Assembly: GCF_900299535.1 (NCBI RefSeq)
Contig: NZ_OMKE01000012.1
Location: 62,001-126,000, forward strand
From: Aquimarina aquimarini
GTDB taxonomy: Bacteria; Bacteroidota; Bacteroidia; Flavobacteriales; Flavobacteriaceae
Direction: 5' to 3'
Length of the DNA: 64,000 nucleotides
Made by a program: the position numbers and the translations under genes. Below the pieces are notes generated by a model that had not been told where the DNA came from, did no database searches, and was given only the letters and a program-made list of their open reading frames with translations. Below are positions 8,519-16,774 of the stretch, in pieces. Every line of letters begins with the position of its first letter. The first letter of the stretch is position 1.

Positions 8519-9484
8519 ATGGCCATAATAAAGAACAATTTACTTGGGAAAAGTATTATGTTAAATGTGCAACATACGTTTGGCAGAAATAAATATAATG
8601 TGTGCACGTATATTCCAGATAATGACGTATCTAGTTCTCATGCAACTATATTTTGGAAAAATGATTGTTGGTTTATACATGACCACAGTAGAAATGGTAC
8701 TTTGATCAATGGTAAACAGGTTGTACATACTACGATTCCGCTTAATGAGGGGGATACAATACAATACGGGCAAAATCAAACTACAAAATGGAAGTTTATA
8801 GATAGTGATATTCCTACAGGGTATTTGCAATCAGTTGCTGACAAAGATAAAACCTTAACCTTACCCTTTACTGATGATGTTTTTATAAGTAATGATACTG
8901 AGATGACCTTTTATTGTACCAAAGAAAGGCAATGGAAAGCAGAAAAAGGAGGTAAGACGATTGATCTAATTCATGGGGTAACGCTTTATCTTAATAATGA
9001 AAAGTGGGTGTTTATAGAAAATTCAAAAATTGATGAAACGTTGGATTATGGTTTTATTATAGATCAGGCGTATTTTTTAATAACTCTTAGTGCAGACGAA
9101 GAACATATTCAGATAAGTATTATTATAAATGAATTAGAGCTTAATCTTGGAGAACGAGTACATAATTACCTTGTACTTGCTTTAGTCAGAAAAAAAATAG
9201 AAGATATAACATTAGGGAGAAGTGATAAAGATAAAGGATGGTTTTCTATAGAGGAATTATGTGCAAATATTTCCAAAGAATTTAATAAGGAAGTAGATGA
9301 ATATGCTTTAAATGTACAAGTTTGTAGATTACGGCAACAGTTGGTTAAGCTAGAACCATACGGGTATTTGTTTTCTGATATTATTGAGCGTAGGAGTAAG
9401 GAGATTCGTTTTGCACACCCATATTTTAGAATACAAAAGGAAGAGAAGCTAATCAGTGAGGTGTTAGCTAATACGGTACAGTGA
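8519..9484 (+). CDS. FHA-domain protein with C-terminal winged helix
   Basis: The 321-aa protein opens with a forkhead-associated domain (about residues 15-95) showing the key elements GRN, SSSHATI and NGTLING. This fold reads phosphothreonine on partner proteins. A middle part (about 100-190) is of unknown type. The C-terminal ~100 residues resemble a transcriptional-regulator winged helix (ALNVQVCRLRQQLVKLEPYG), so it may be a transcription factor switched by phosphorylation. It lies 36 bp before a gene with a Ser/Thr kinase domain, the natural partner for an FHA reader. The FHA call is firm; DNA binding is likely but inferred. Confidence 0.8.
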   Translation: MAIIKNNLLGKSIMLNVQHTFGRNKYNVCTYIPDNDVSSSHATIFWKNDCWFIHDHSRNGTLINGKQVVHTTIPLNEGDTIQYGQNQTTKWKFIDSDIPTGYLQSVADKDKTLTLPFTDDVFISNDTEMTFYCTKERQWKAEKGGKTIDLIHGVTLYLNNEKWVFIENSKIDETLDYGFIIDQAYFLITLSADEEHIQISIIINELELNLGERVHNYLVLALVRKKIEDITLGRSDKDKGWFSIEELCANISKEFNKEVDEYALNVQVCRLRQQLVKLEPYGYLFSDIIERRSKEIRFAHPYFRIQKEEKLISEVLANTVQ

Positions 9485-9520
9485 CTAAAATAAGAATAAA
9501 TAAAACATCCCCCAATTATA

Positions 9521-12500
9521 ATGAAAAACGTTTTAGTAGGGCATAAGTTTAATTCGATTCCAAGTTTAATTAACTATACACTTTTAGATAAAATTGGTGA
9601 AGGAGGTCATGGTTATGTTTATAAAGCAAAACAAAATAGTACAGGGCAAGTAGTGGCAATAAAAATGCTAAAGTTTAAGGAGAATATTGATGAACAAATC
9701 AGGAAGCGTCAGGTTGTGCGTTTTGAAAGAGAAACCCAGCTTTGTGCAGAAATTAATCATCCCAATATTGTTAAACTTATAGATAAGGGGTATACAGAGA
9801 ACAAGGAAGTATATGCGGTGTATGAGTATATATGTGGAGAGACATTAGATGAGTTTATTTTTAAAAAAAAGGAACTAACACCAGTAGCAATTTCAGAATT
9901 AATGGGACAGATACTAGAAGGGTTAATCTGTGCACATACAAAAGGGATTGTACATCGGGATCTCAAACCACAAAATATTATGGTTAATACAAACGGATCT
10001 CGATATTATATAAAAATACTGGATTTTGGAATAGGAACATTTACTAGCGATTCTCAAGCACAAAACAGTGAAAAACTAACTCTTACTAGAGAGATTGTGG
10101 GTACACCTGCTTATAGTGCTCCCGAACAATTACGAGGGGAGCCAGTTACTGTAAAATCAGATTTATACGCTTGGGGGCTTATATTTCTGGAATGTCTTAC
10201 TGGTCAACCTGTTGTCAAGGGAGGATCATTAGCAGAGTTGTTTCAGCAACAATTAAGCGCCTCTAATATTCTAGTGCCTGCTACCATAGCTGGGCACCCA
10301 TTGGCTGATTTATTACGTAGGGTCTTAGAAAAAAAAGCTGAATATAGAATTTCAAGTGCAGAGGTTGTTTATGAGGAATATTCTAAGATTAATTTTTATA
10401 GTCTTGTAGGAGAGTTAAAGCAAGAAAATACCGATTCTCAATCGAGTGAGGATATTACCATAGCTAATCAATTTGAATGGACGAACCCCAGTAGTCACAA
10501 ACGCCAGATTACAGTCGTATGTATTAAGTTAAGCTTAATACAATCTCAAAGCTCTGGAATTGATTTGGAAACATTAGATACACTACAAAAAGATCAATTG
10601 AATTTATGTGTAGATACTGCCACTCGATTTGGAGGGTATCTGGCAGGAAAGTTTACGGATCATTTGATGATTTATTTTGGATACCCAAAAGTTAGTGATA
10701 CAGATGCAAGGAGAGCTGGAAGAACTGCTTTGGAATTAATTAATCAGGTGCAGAAAAGAAGTACTTTATTGGCAGAGCAACATGGAATCTCTATGAGTAT
10801 TCGGGTCAGCATGAATTCTGGTACTGTAGTGTCTAGTAGAAATAGCTTTCCAGAAGGGGTAGTGCCGAATGTGGCTTTTAATTTGGTGTATATTGCCAAA
10901 GCGGGTACTATTTTAGTAAGTGAATCTACAAAAAAAATGCTAGACCCATATTTAGAATTTGAAGCCACTGAAGCTTGTTTCCTTCCAAATTTAGAAGCTC
11001 CTTTATCTTCTTATTACCTAACAGGGGAACGAAAATCAGAAGCCTTTTCTTTTTTAAGACCTTGGAGTGCCCACCGAAAAATGATCGGTAGAGACACCGA
11101 ATTACAACAAATTCTAAAAGAATGGAAAATAGTAACACCCCAAAAAGGAAAGGCTATACTCATAGAAGGGCAGGCAGGTATTGGTAAATCCAAATTGCTG
11201 TATGAATGCAAAATCAATATCGAAAAAGAAGGATATATCGTTCAAGAGTGTCGTTGCTTGCCAGAGCATCAAAATAATGCCTTATATCCTTTTTTAGAAT
11301 TATTAAAAAAACAACTAGGAATTCATACAGGTATGGAAGATGTAGTGACCGTAATTCCAGTACTAGAACAGCTTTTAAAAGACCTTAATTGTGATTGTGC
11401 TACAACGATGCCAGTTGTATGTTCTTGGCTATCTATTCCTTTGCCAGATACAAATCAGCCATCTCAGGAGACTCCAGAAAGACAAAAAGAAATTCTCTTG
11501 GTTACTTTAGAAAAGTTCCTTTTGCGTTCAAAGAAATATAAGAAGTTTGTTTTTGTTATCGAAGATTTACATTGGTTAGATCCAACAAGCCAAGTGTTTA
11601 TAGAAAAGATGATTGGGGTAGCTAGTAATTGCTTGTTATTGATGAGCATCCGTCCGAGTAATTCAGTGAAATTGTTTTCTGAGAAAACCCATAAGATTTC
11701 TCTTCAACCTTTATCTGATGCTGTTACGAAAAGGTTTTTAGAGGAGATGCTACATACCACTTTTATAACAGAAGAAGCTATTGATTATATTAGTAATAGA
11801 GCTGATGGAGTTCCACTGTTTATAGAAGAATTAACTCAGATGTTATTGAGTAAGAATTGCTTACTTAAAAATGATGAAATGTATAAGTTAGCGGAGAAAG
11901 TGGATGAAAAATTTATTCCTGTAACCTTAAAAGGATTGTTACACGCCCGATTGGATGGCTTAGGACTTTCTAAAGAAACAGCTCAATTAGCTGCAACAAT
12001 AGGTAGGGAGTTTGATTATCAGTTGTTGATAGCTTCTTCATTACAAGATGAAGCTAGAGTACAGACAGATTTGGAGGTTTTGATCAAAGCTAATCTGATT
12101 TATCAGCAACGAAAAGTAAAAGGAGAAAGTTATGTCTTTCGACATGCTTTAATACGCGATGCAGCCTATGATGGAATGTTAACCGTATATAGGAGAGAAA
12201 TGCACGAGAGAGTGGCTAAGGCATTGGAGGAGGAATCAATAAAAAATAATGCGCAACTATTAGCATTTCATTTCCATCAAGCAAAGCAACCTATCAAAGC
12301 AATAAAATATTATCAAATAGCAGCAGATCAGGAATTGCAAAAAAAAATGGGGCATCAAGAATCTTTGGCTTTAACAAATAAAGCTTTGTTTTTAATTCAA
12401 CAAATCAAGGAAGATGCCTCTCCAGATTATAGAGAAGAACAAGAAGCTTTTTTGTATATACATAAAGCAGCTGTTTTAACAAATAAATTCGGATGGAAAC

Positions 12501-13531
12501 ATCCTGAGATTATCATAAATTATAAAAAAGCTAGACAAGTTCTAAAACCTGATAAAAGTAATCCTGAGTTAGAATTTTTAATAGCAAAAGGATCCTGGAT
12601 TTTTCATTGCACTAAAGGCAATGTGATAGAAATGTTTTCTTTAGCAAAAAAAATGCTGAATAATGCTAAGGAGCTTAATAGTAAAAATTTTATGGCTCAG
12701 GCGTATGATTGTCTAGGCCAAACACAATTTCTTCAAGGACGTTTTGAAGAATGCATTGTATCATGTAAAAACTGTTATAAGGTATATAATAAAAAAATAG
12801 GAAAAAAGACATTAGTTAGAGATGGTTTGGATCCATTTATTATTTCAAAAAGCTTTGAAGCATTATCCTTATTGTTTTTGGGAGAAAAAGACAAAGCTAT
12901 CCAATTAATGAAAAAAAACCTGATCGAAGTAAGATCCTATAATTGGCTTAATTTAACAATTGGTCTTCATGTTCAAGCTTCGCGACTTAGCTTATATCTA
13001 TGCTCTTTTTTTTCAATAAGTGATGGTCAAGAAATATTTTTAGATATAATTACTAAAAGTAACAAGATTCTCTCTTATAAAAATGGTTCATTCCCTTATT
13101 GGGAACATGCTTTTGATGTAAATAAAAATGCTATTTCTATATTAAACGGGGATGTAACTTCTATTAAGAAATACAATGAAAGTATAAAAAAATGGTTGCC
13201 TAAGACATCATCTGAGACGTATTACCCCCTTGTGAGTGCAGTTATCTATATCAAGAACAAAAATTATAAAAGAGCTTTGGAAATAGCAGATAAATCTATT
13301 GAATTTGCTGAAAAAACTAACATTACATATTCCTTGGCTTACGCTTATTGTTTTAAAGCACAAGCGTTGTCTGGTATGCAAAATGACAAAGAAGCTGCTA
13401 AGGCTTATGTTAAGGCATTTAAAATTTCAAAAAAACAAAAGGCAATATTAATTCAATCATATGTGGAGCATATATATGAAGCATATGTTGAACAAAAATT
13501 TTTGAGTAGAACTTCGAATTTTTACAATTAA
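9521..13531 (+). CDS. Ser/Thr kinase - cyclase-like - AAA/STAND ATPase - TPR fusion
   Basis: The protein has 1336 residues. A Hanks-type kinase domain (about 18-290) carries GEGGHGYVY, K48, H145-R146-D147 (HRDLKPQN), D168-F169-G170 and an APE motif, so it should be active. A class III cyclase-like domain follows (about 325-480). Its first metal-binding Asp is replaced (VVCIKLSL where FCDLVGS is usual), so catalysis is doubtful. A STAND/AAA ATPase comes next, with Walker A around G550-S557 (GQAGIGKS) and Walker B-like FVIEDLHWLD near 676. The last ~430 residues are TPR-like helices. The layout and length match proteins named TOMM system kinase/cyclase fusion. No YcaO or other TOMM enzyme is seen here. 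It probably acts as a cytosolic sensor kinase with the FHA protein. Confidence 0.88.
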   Translation: MKNVLVGHKFNSIPSLINYTLLDKIGEGGHGYVYKAKQNSTGQVVAIKMLKFKENIDEQIRKRQVVRFERETQLCAEINHPNIVKLIDKGYTENKEVYAVYEYICGETLDEFIFKKKELTPVAISELMGQILEGLICAHTKGIVHRDLKPQNIMVNTNGSRYYIKILDFGIGTFTSDSQAQNSEKLTLTREIVGTPAYSAPEQLRGEPVTVKSDLYAWGLIFLECLTGQPVVKGGSLAELFQQQLSASNILVPATIAGHPLADLLRRVLEKKAEYRISSAEVVYEEYSKINFYSLVGELKQENTDSQSSEDITIANQFEWTNPSSHKRQITVVCIKLSLIQSQSSGIDLETLDTLQKDQLNLCVDTATRFGGYLAGKFTDHLMIYFGYPKVSDTDARRAGRTALELINQVQKRSTLLAEQHGISMSIRVSMNSGTVVSSRNSFPEGVVPNVAFNLVYIAKAGTILVSESTKKMLDPYLEFEATEACFLPNLEAPLSSYYLTGERKSEAFSFLRPWSAHRKMIGRDTELQQILKEWKIVTPQKGKAILIEGQAGIGKSKLLYECKINIEKEGYIVQECRCLPEHQNNALYPFLELLKKQLGIHTGMEDVVTVIPVLEQLLKDLNCDCATTMPVVCSWLSIPLPDTNQPSQETPERQKEILLVTLEKFLLRSKKYKKFVFVIEDLHWLDPTSQVFIEKMIGVASNCLLLMSIRPSNSVKLFSEKTHKISLQPLSDAVTKRFLEEMLHTTFITEEAIDYISNRADGVPLFIEELTQMLLSKNCLLKNDEMYKLAEKVDEKFIPVTLKGLLHARLDGLGLSKETAQLAATIGREFDYQLLIASSLQDEARVQTDLEVLIKANLIYQQRKVKGESYVFRHALIRDAAYDGMLTVYRREMHERVAKALEEESIKNNAQLLAFHFHQAKQPIKAIKYYQIAADQELQKKMGHQESLALTNKALFLIQQIKEDASPDYREEQEAFLYIHKAAVLTNKFGWKHPEIIINYKKARQVLKPDKSNPELEFLIAKGSWIFHCTKGNVIEMFSLAKKMLNNAKELNSKNFMAQAYDCLGQTQFLQGRFEECIVSCKNCYKVYNKKIGKKTLVRDGLDPFIISKSFEALSLLFLGEKDKAIQLMKKNLIEVRSYNWLNLTIGLHVQASRLSLYLCSFFSISDGQEIFLDIITKSNKILSYKNGSFPYWEHAFDVNKNAISILNGDVTSIKKYNESIKKWLPKTSSETYYPLVSAVIYIKNKNYKRALEIADKSIEFAEKTNITYSLAYAYCFKAQALSGMQNDKEAAKAYVKAFKISKKQKAILIQSYVEHIYEAYVEQKFLSRTSNFYN

Positions 13532-13539
13532 TAAATATA

Positions 13540-14394
13540 ATGACACCAGAAACTCAGATTACATTGAACCCAGAAATAGGATTAAGAGTACTAAAAAAGC
13601 TTGAGTTATCAGAGAAAATAGAGCCTACTTTAGAGAATTTACAGATGATATATTTACAATGGTGTAGAAATGTTCCATTTGATAATTTTTGGAAACGTTT
13701 GCATTTGAATAATAATAGATTTTCAGAGCAAAAGCAAATAAACGCGAATGTTTTTTTTGACATATGGTTGACTCATGGTTTGGGAGGTACTTGCTGGGTG
13801 ACATCAAATGCCCTTTTTCATTTGTTGAAATTTCTAGGATATAACATTCACTTTATAACTGGATCTATGGGAGACATTGAAGGGACGAATCATGGTAGTA
13901 TTATTGTTTTATTAAATAAAAAACAATACATGGTAGATACATCAATGCTTAATGAAGAACCAATCTCTTTAAAAGAGAAAAAAAACAGTTCTCATAGTTT
14001 ACATCCTATTAATATACTGTTGTCTGGAGGTGAAATGAGTTTATTGTTCGAACTCTGTAATAGTAAAAATAAAATGACTTGGACTATTACTAGTAATGAA
14101 GTGGGCTTTGATAAAATTGAACACTTGAACCAGATAAGCATGATTACTAGTCTTTTTAATGATTGTGTCTATATTAGAAAAAACAGTAAGGATGCGATTT
14201 ATAGTATTATAGGAAACACCTTTTATATCAAAACGGCCGACAAAACAGCCCAAGAGGTTTTGGGAAATAAAGAAATTGAAAAAAAATTAAAGGAAGTGAT
14301 GGGTTTTTCTGAAGAAATAGTGGAACATATTTCTAAAACATATTTGTTTGCTATTCCAGAACAATCCGCTTTATTAGAATTAACTAAATTATAA
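13540..14394 (+). CDS. Arylamine N-acetyltransferase-like protein
   Basis: This 284-aa protein has the Cys-His-Asp triad of the NAT family: C85 in GGTCWVTSNALF, H118 in NHGSIIV and D133 in YMVDTSM. NATs move an acetyl or acyl group from CoA to aromatic amines or hydrazines, and relatives in biosynthetic clusters form amide bonds. The usual RGGYC motif appears here as GGTC, so the substrate may differ. It begins 8 bp after the kinase fusion gene, indicating one transcript. The family call is good; the substrate is unknown. Confidence 0.75.
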   Translation: MTPETQITLNPEIGLRVLKKLELSEKIEPTLENLQMIYLQWCRNVPFDNFWKRLHLNNNRFSEQKQINANVFFDIWLTHGLGGTCWVTSNALFHLLKFLGYNIHFITGSMGDIEGTNHGSIIVLLNKKQYMVDTSMLNEEPISLKEKKNSSHSLHPINILLSGGEMSLLFELCNSKNKMTWTITSNEVGFDKIEHLNQISMITSLFNDCVYIRKNSKDAIYSIIGNTFYIKTADKTAQEVLGNKEIEKKLKEVMGFSEEIVEHISKTYLFAIPEQSALLELTKL

Positions 14395-14418
14395 ATAAAT
14401 CTAAACTAAATATAAATT

Positions 14419-15063
14419 ATGGAATCAGTAAATATAGTAGATCCTTCGGAGAAGATTAAAGAAGATGAAAAAATACGCAAAGAGTTGATTAATTTTTTAC
14501 ACCTAATATCTTTGAATAAATATGAAGTCAGAACTAAGATAAAGGGAATAGAGAGTAAGCTAATTATCGCAGTAGAAAAAGGCAACAACTATGCAATATT
14601 TTCTTGTCAGGATAAACTTATTAAATTGTTAGCAGATCCAAAGTTTAATTTGTCAGAAGAAGCGCGAGCACAGATGGGTCAAGCTATAATCTGTGATGTG
14701 AAAAATTTAAATCCAAATTGGTGGAGTGTTAAGTCTTTAATTGGTGTATCTACTTCAGGTCAATTATGGGGGTATTCTTGGTCTTATCAAGATCAACGTT
14801 CATTTATTGAATTTACACATTTGATCAATAATGATAAGTCTAATAAATTTACAGAATTGGCAAAAAAAATGAGATATTCTGAGGAAACAAGGGACAAGAA
14901 TATGACAGAGTTTAGAAATGTGATTGATGGATATCAAAAAAAAATAGAACCTCAGATGAGTAAAGACTTGGTTAATGTGATCATTGAGAAATCGAGTTAT
15001 CCAAATTCAAGACAAGAATTAGAAAACTTTTTAGTTAGTATGATGGAACCCCTATCATGGTAG
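14419..15063 (+). CDS. Unknown 214-aa cluster protein
   Basis: This soluble, largely helical protein has no signal peptide or membrane segment. I recognise no family. A Trp-rich centre (NPNWWSVKSLIG then WGYSWSYQDQ) stands out. It sits 24 bp after the NAT-like gene and its end overlaps the next gene by 7 bp, so it belongs to the same operon. A role as substrate or partner of the kinase fusion is possible but unsupported by sequence. Confidence 0.55.
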   Translation: MESVNIVDPSEKIKEDEKIRKELINFLHLISLNKYEVRTKIKGIESKLIIAVEKGNNYAIFSCQDKLIKLLADPKFNLSEEARAQMGQAIICDVKNLNPNWWSVKSLIGVSTSGQLWGYSWSYQDQRSFIEFTHLINNDKSNKFTELAKKMRYSEETRDKNMTEFRNVIDGYQKKIEPQMSKDLVNVIIEKSSYPNSRQELENFLVSMMEPLSW

Positions 15064-16034
15064 TTAATGATCAAATCGAAAATATTGTAACATGTATTTT
15101 TCCTAAAAAGGAGAAATACATGTTTACTGATGATATGATTACACAACTAAACGAACAACTGGATTCGTTTTTTCCTTTACAGCATTCATCTTACGTTTTT
15201 GAGTTTAGAGTGAAGGAGGACAATGAACAGGTTGATCTAGCTATTGCAATCAATAAAAAAGAAGGCTTTGATTTTTTTAAACAATATTATCAGAGCAGAT
15301 TTCCAAAGATTGCTTATTTGGTAACTCAGTTTTATCAAATAAGCAATTCAAGTTCTAATTATAAAGGACTTTGGTTTGAAATTGATCTGGACGGAGATAA
15401 AAATGACAAAACCCCTAGCATATTTGTAAGCTTAAAACAAGGGAATTGTACAAGTAATGAAATTGAAAGATATAGCACAATTTTAGATTTTGGAATAGAA
15501 AAAAAATCTCGTTCAAAATTTATTGCTCAATGTATAGATGCACTTAAAGGGGATGCGTATATAGCTCATATAGGGGTTATGCATTCTAGAAAAAAAGCTA
15601 AAACAACTCGCCTTTATATTAATGGACTCGAGTTAGGTGAGATACATGGTTTTTTAGATGAGTGTAATTGGCCAGGAAATAAACTACAAGCTGTTTCACT
15701 AGCAGAAGAGTTTTATGATAACATAAAATATTTAAGTATTGCAATTGAGTTTAATGATAAAATGAAGCCAACATTGGGAATAGAATTTCATTTTGACTCA
15801 AAAACAGTTGATTATCAGTTTTTTGTTGATAAGATGCTAAAGAAAAAAATGTGTTCGAGAAAAAGAATAGAAATGATTGAGGATATAATTAAGCCTGATA
15901 GAACTAGCTATAAAGGATATTCATACAAGAAAAGTTTAAGTCACTTTAAAATCAATATTACTACGAAAGGAGAAATTATACCAAAATTTTATGTGCATTT
16001 AATACCTGATTATTTAGGTGTTTTTGGATTTTAA
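15057..16034 (+). CDS. Unknown 325-aa cluster protein
   Basis: The ATG at 15057 lies inside the end of the preceding gene (the sequence ATGGTAG holds both start and stop). The protein is cytosolic, with mixed alpha/beta character and no recognised motif. It has acidic patches such as DLDGDKND. It is the last gene of the five-gene FHA-kinase operon and is followed by a terminator. Confidence 0.55.
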   Translation: MVVNDQIENIVTCIFPKKEKYMFTDDMITQLNEQLDSFFPLQHSSYVFEFRVKEDNEQVDLAIAINKKEGFDFFKQYYQSRFPKIAYLVTQFYQISNSSSNYKGLWFEIDLDGDKNDKTPSIFVSLKQGNCTSNEIERYSTILDFGIEKKSRSKFIAQCIDALKGDAYIAHIGVMHSRKKAKTTRLYINGLELGEIHGFLDECNWPGNKLQAVSLAEEFYDNIKYLSIAIEFNDKMKPTLGIEFHFDSKTVDYQFFVDKMLKKKMCSRKRIEMIEDIIKPDRTSYKGYSYKKSLSHFKINITTKGEIIPKFYVHLIPDYLGVFGF

Positions 16035-16168
16035 TTTTTTTGATAGAATATTCATTCTATACGATGAGTAAATAGAAAGGTGTAGGCAGTTTATTTGAGC
16101 TATTTAATATAGAAGAAATAAACCGCTGCATACTCCTCCTGATTTACAAATCAGAATATTCAATTTAT

Positions 16169-16204
16169 AAAGCGATAACCTCAACTGGTTATCGCTTTTG
16201 TTGT
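16169..16204 (+). terminator. Terminator of the FHA-kinase operon
   Basis: A 12-bp perfect stem (16169-16180 with 16187-16198) with a 6-base loop (tcaact) is followed by a T-rich tract. It lies 135 bp after the last gene of the operon. A second, weaker inverted repeat (gcagtttattt near 16086 with aaataaac..gc near 16116) lies between the two. The rest of 16035-16370 holds nothing recognisable. Confidence 0.75.
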
Positions 16205-16370
16205 TTATGGTTTTTCCAGTGCAATAGATTGTAATAGGTTTTTTCTTAACAAGGTGGTAAATTTAAGTAGCACATAATTATATAGAAATATTTAAAATTA
16301 TAACATTATAGGGTATGCATAATGGACTGCTACTATAGTTAAAACTAAAAAAGTTAGTACCTGCTCTTAT

Positions 16371-16607
16371 GTGAATCAAATTGTAGGGAATCCATATCTT
16401 AATTTGAATAAAAACCTAGATATGTCACTTCAGGAAGGAGTTGATTCGAATCTAGAGGCTCAGTATATCCAATGGAACATAGATACAAAAAATAAGGAAG
16501 CAGAAAATTCAGTTACTAATATTTCTTTTGAAAAACAAAAGGCGGATGTAATCGCTTATAAAGCTAATTATTGGCTGCAAAAATTCGGGAATTCCGATAG
16601 AATGTAA
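16371..16607 (+). CDS. Small ORF without a good start, uncertain
   Basis: This 78-aa frame begins with GTG. It also stays open upstream to about 16323 without an ATG; the first internal Met is about 18 residues in (MSLQEG). The peptide is acidic and hydrophilic and ends QKFGNSDRM. It lies 167 bp before the amine oxidase. It could be a small leader or precursor-type peptide, or a decayed gene. No ribosome-binding sequence supports the GTG. Confidence 0.3.
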   Translation: MNQIVGNPYLNLNKNLDMSLQEGVDSNLEAQYIQWNIDTKNKEAENSVTNISFEKQKADVIAYKANYWLQKFGNSDRM

Positions 16608-16774
16608 AATCGTAGAATTTCTACATATAACGGCTATTCGTATAGATGATATTTACAGACCATATTAATAGTAGTACAGATGGATGTATTTTGAAAAGCA
16701 TAGGAATTAGATGCTTTTATTTTATCAAATAGTTTGTAAAAGTGTAGTAATAGAAAATAATAAATAAAATAATT

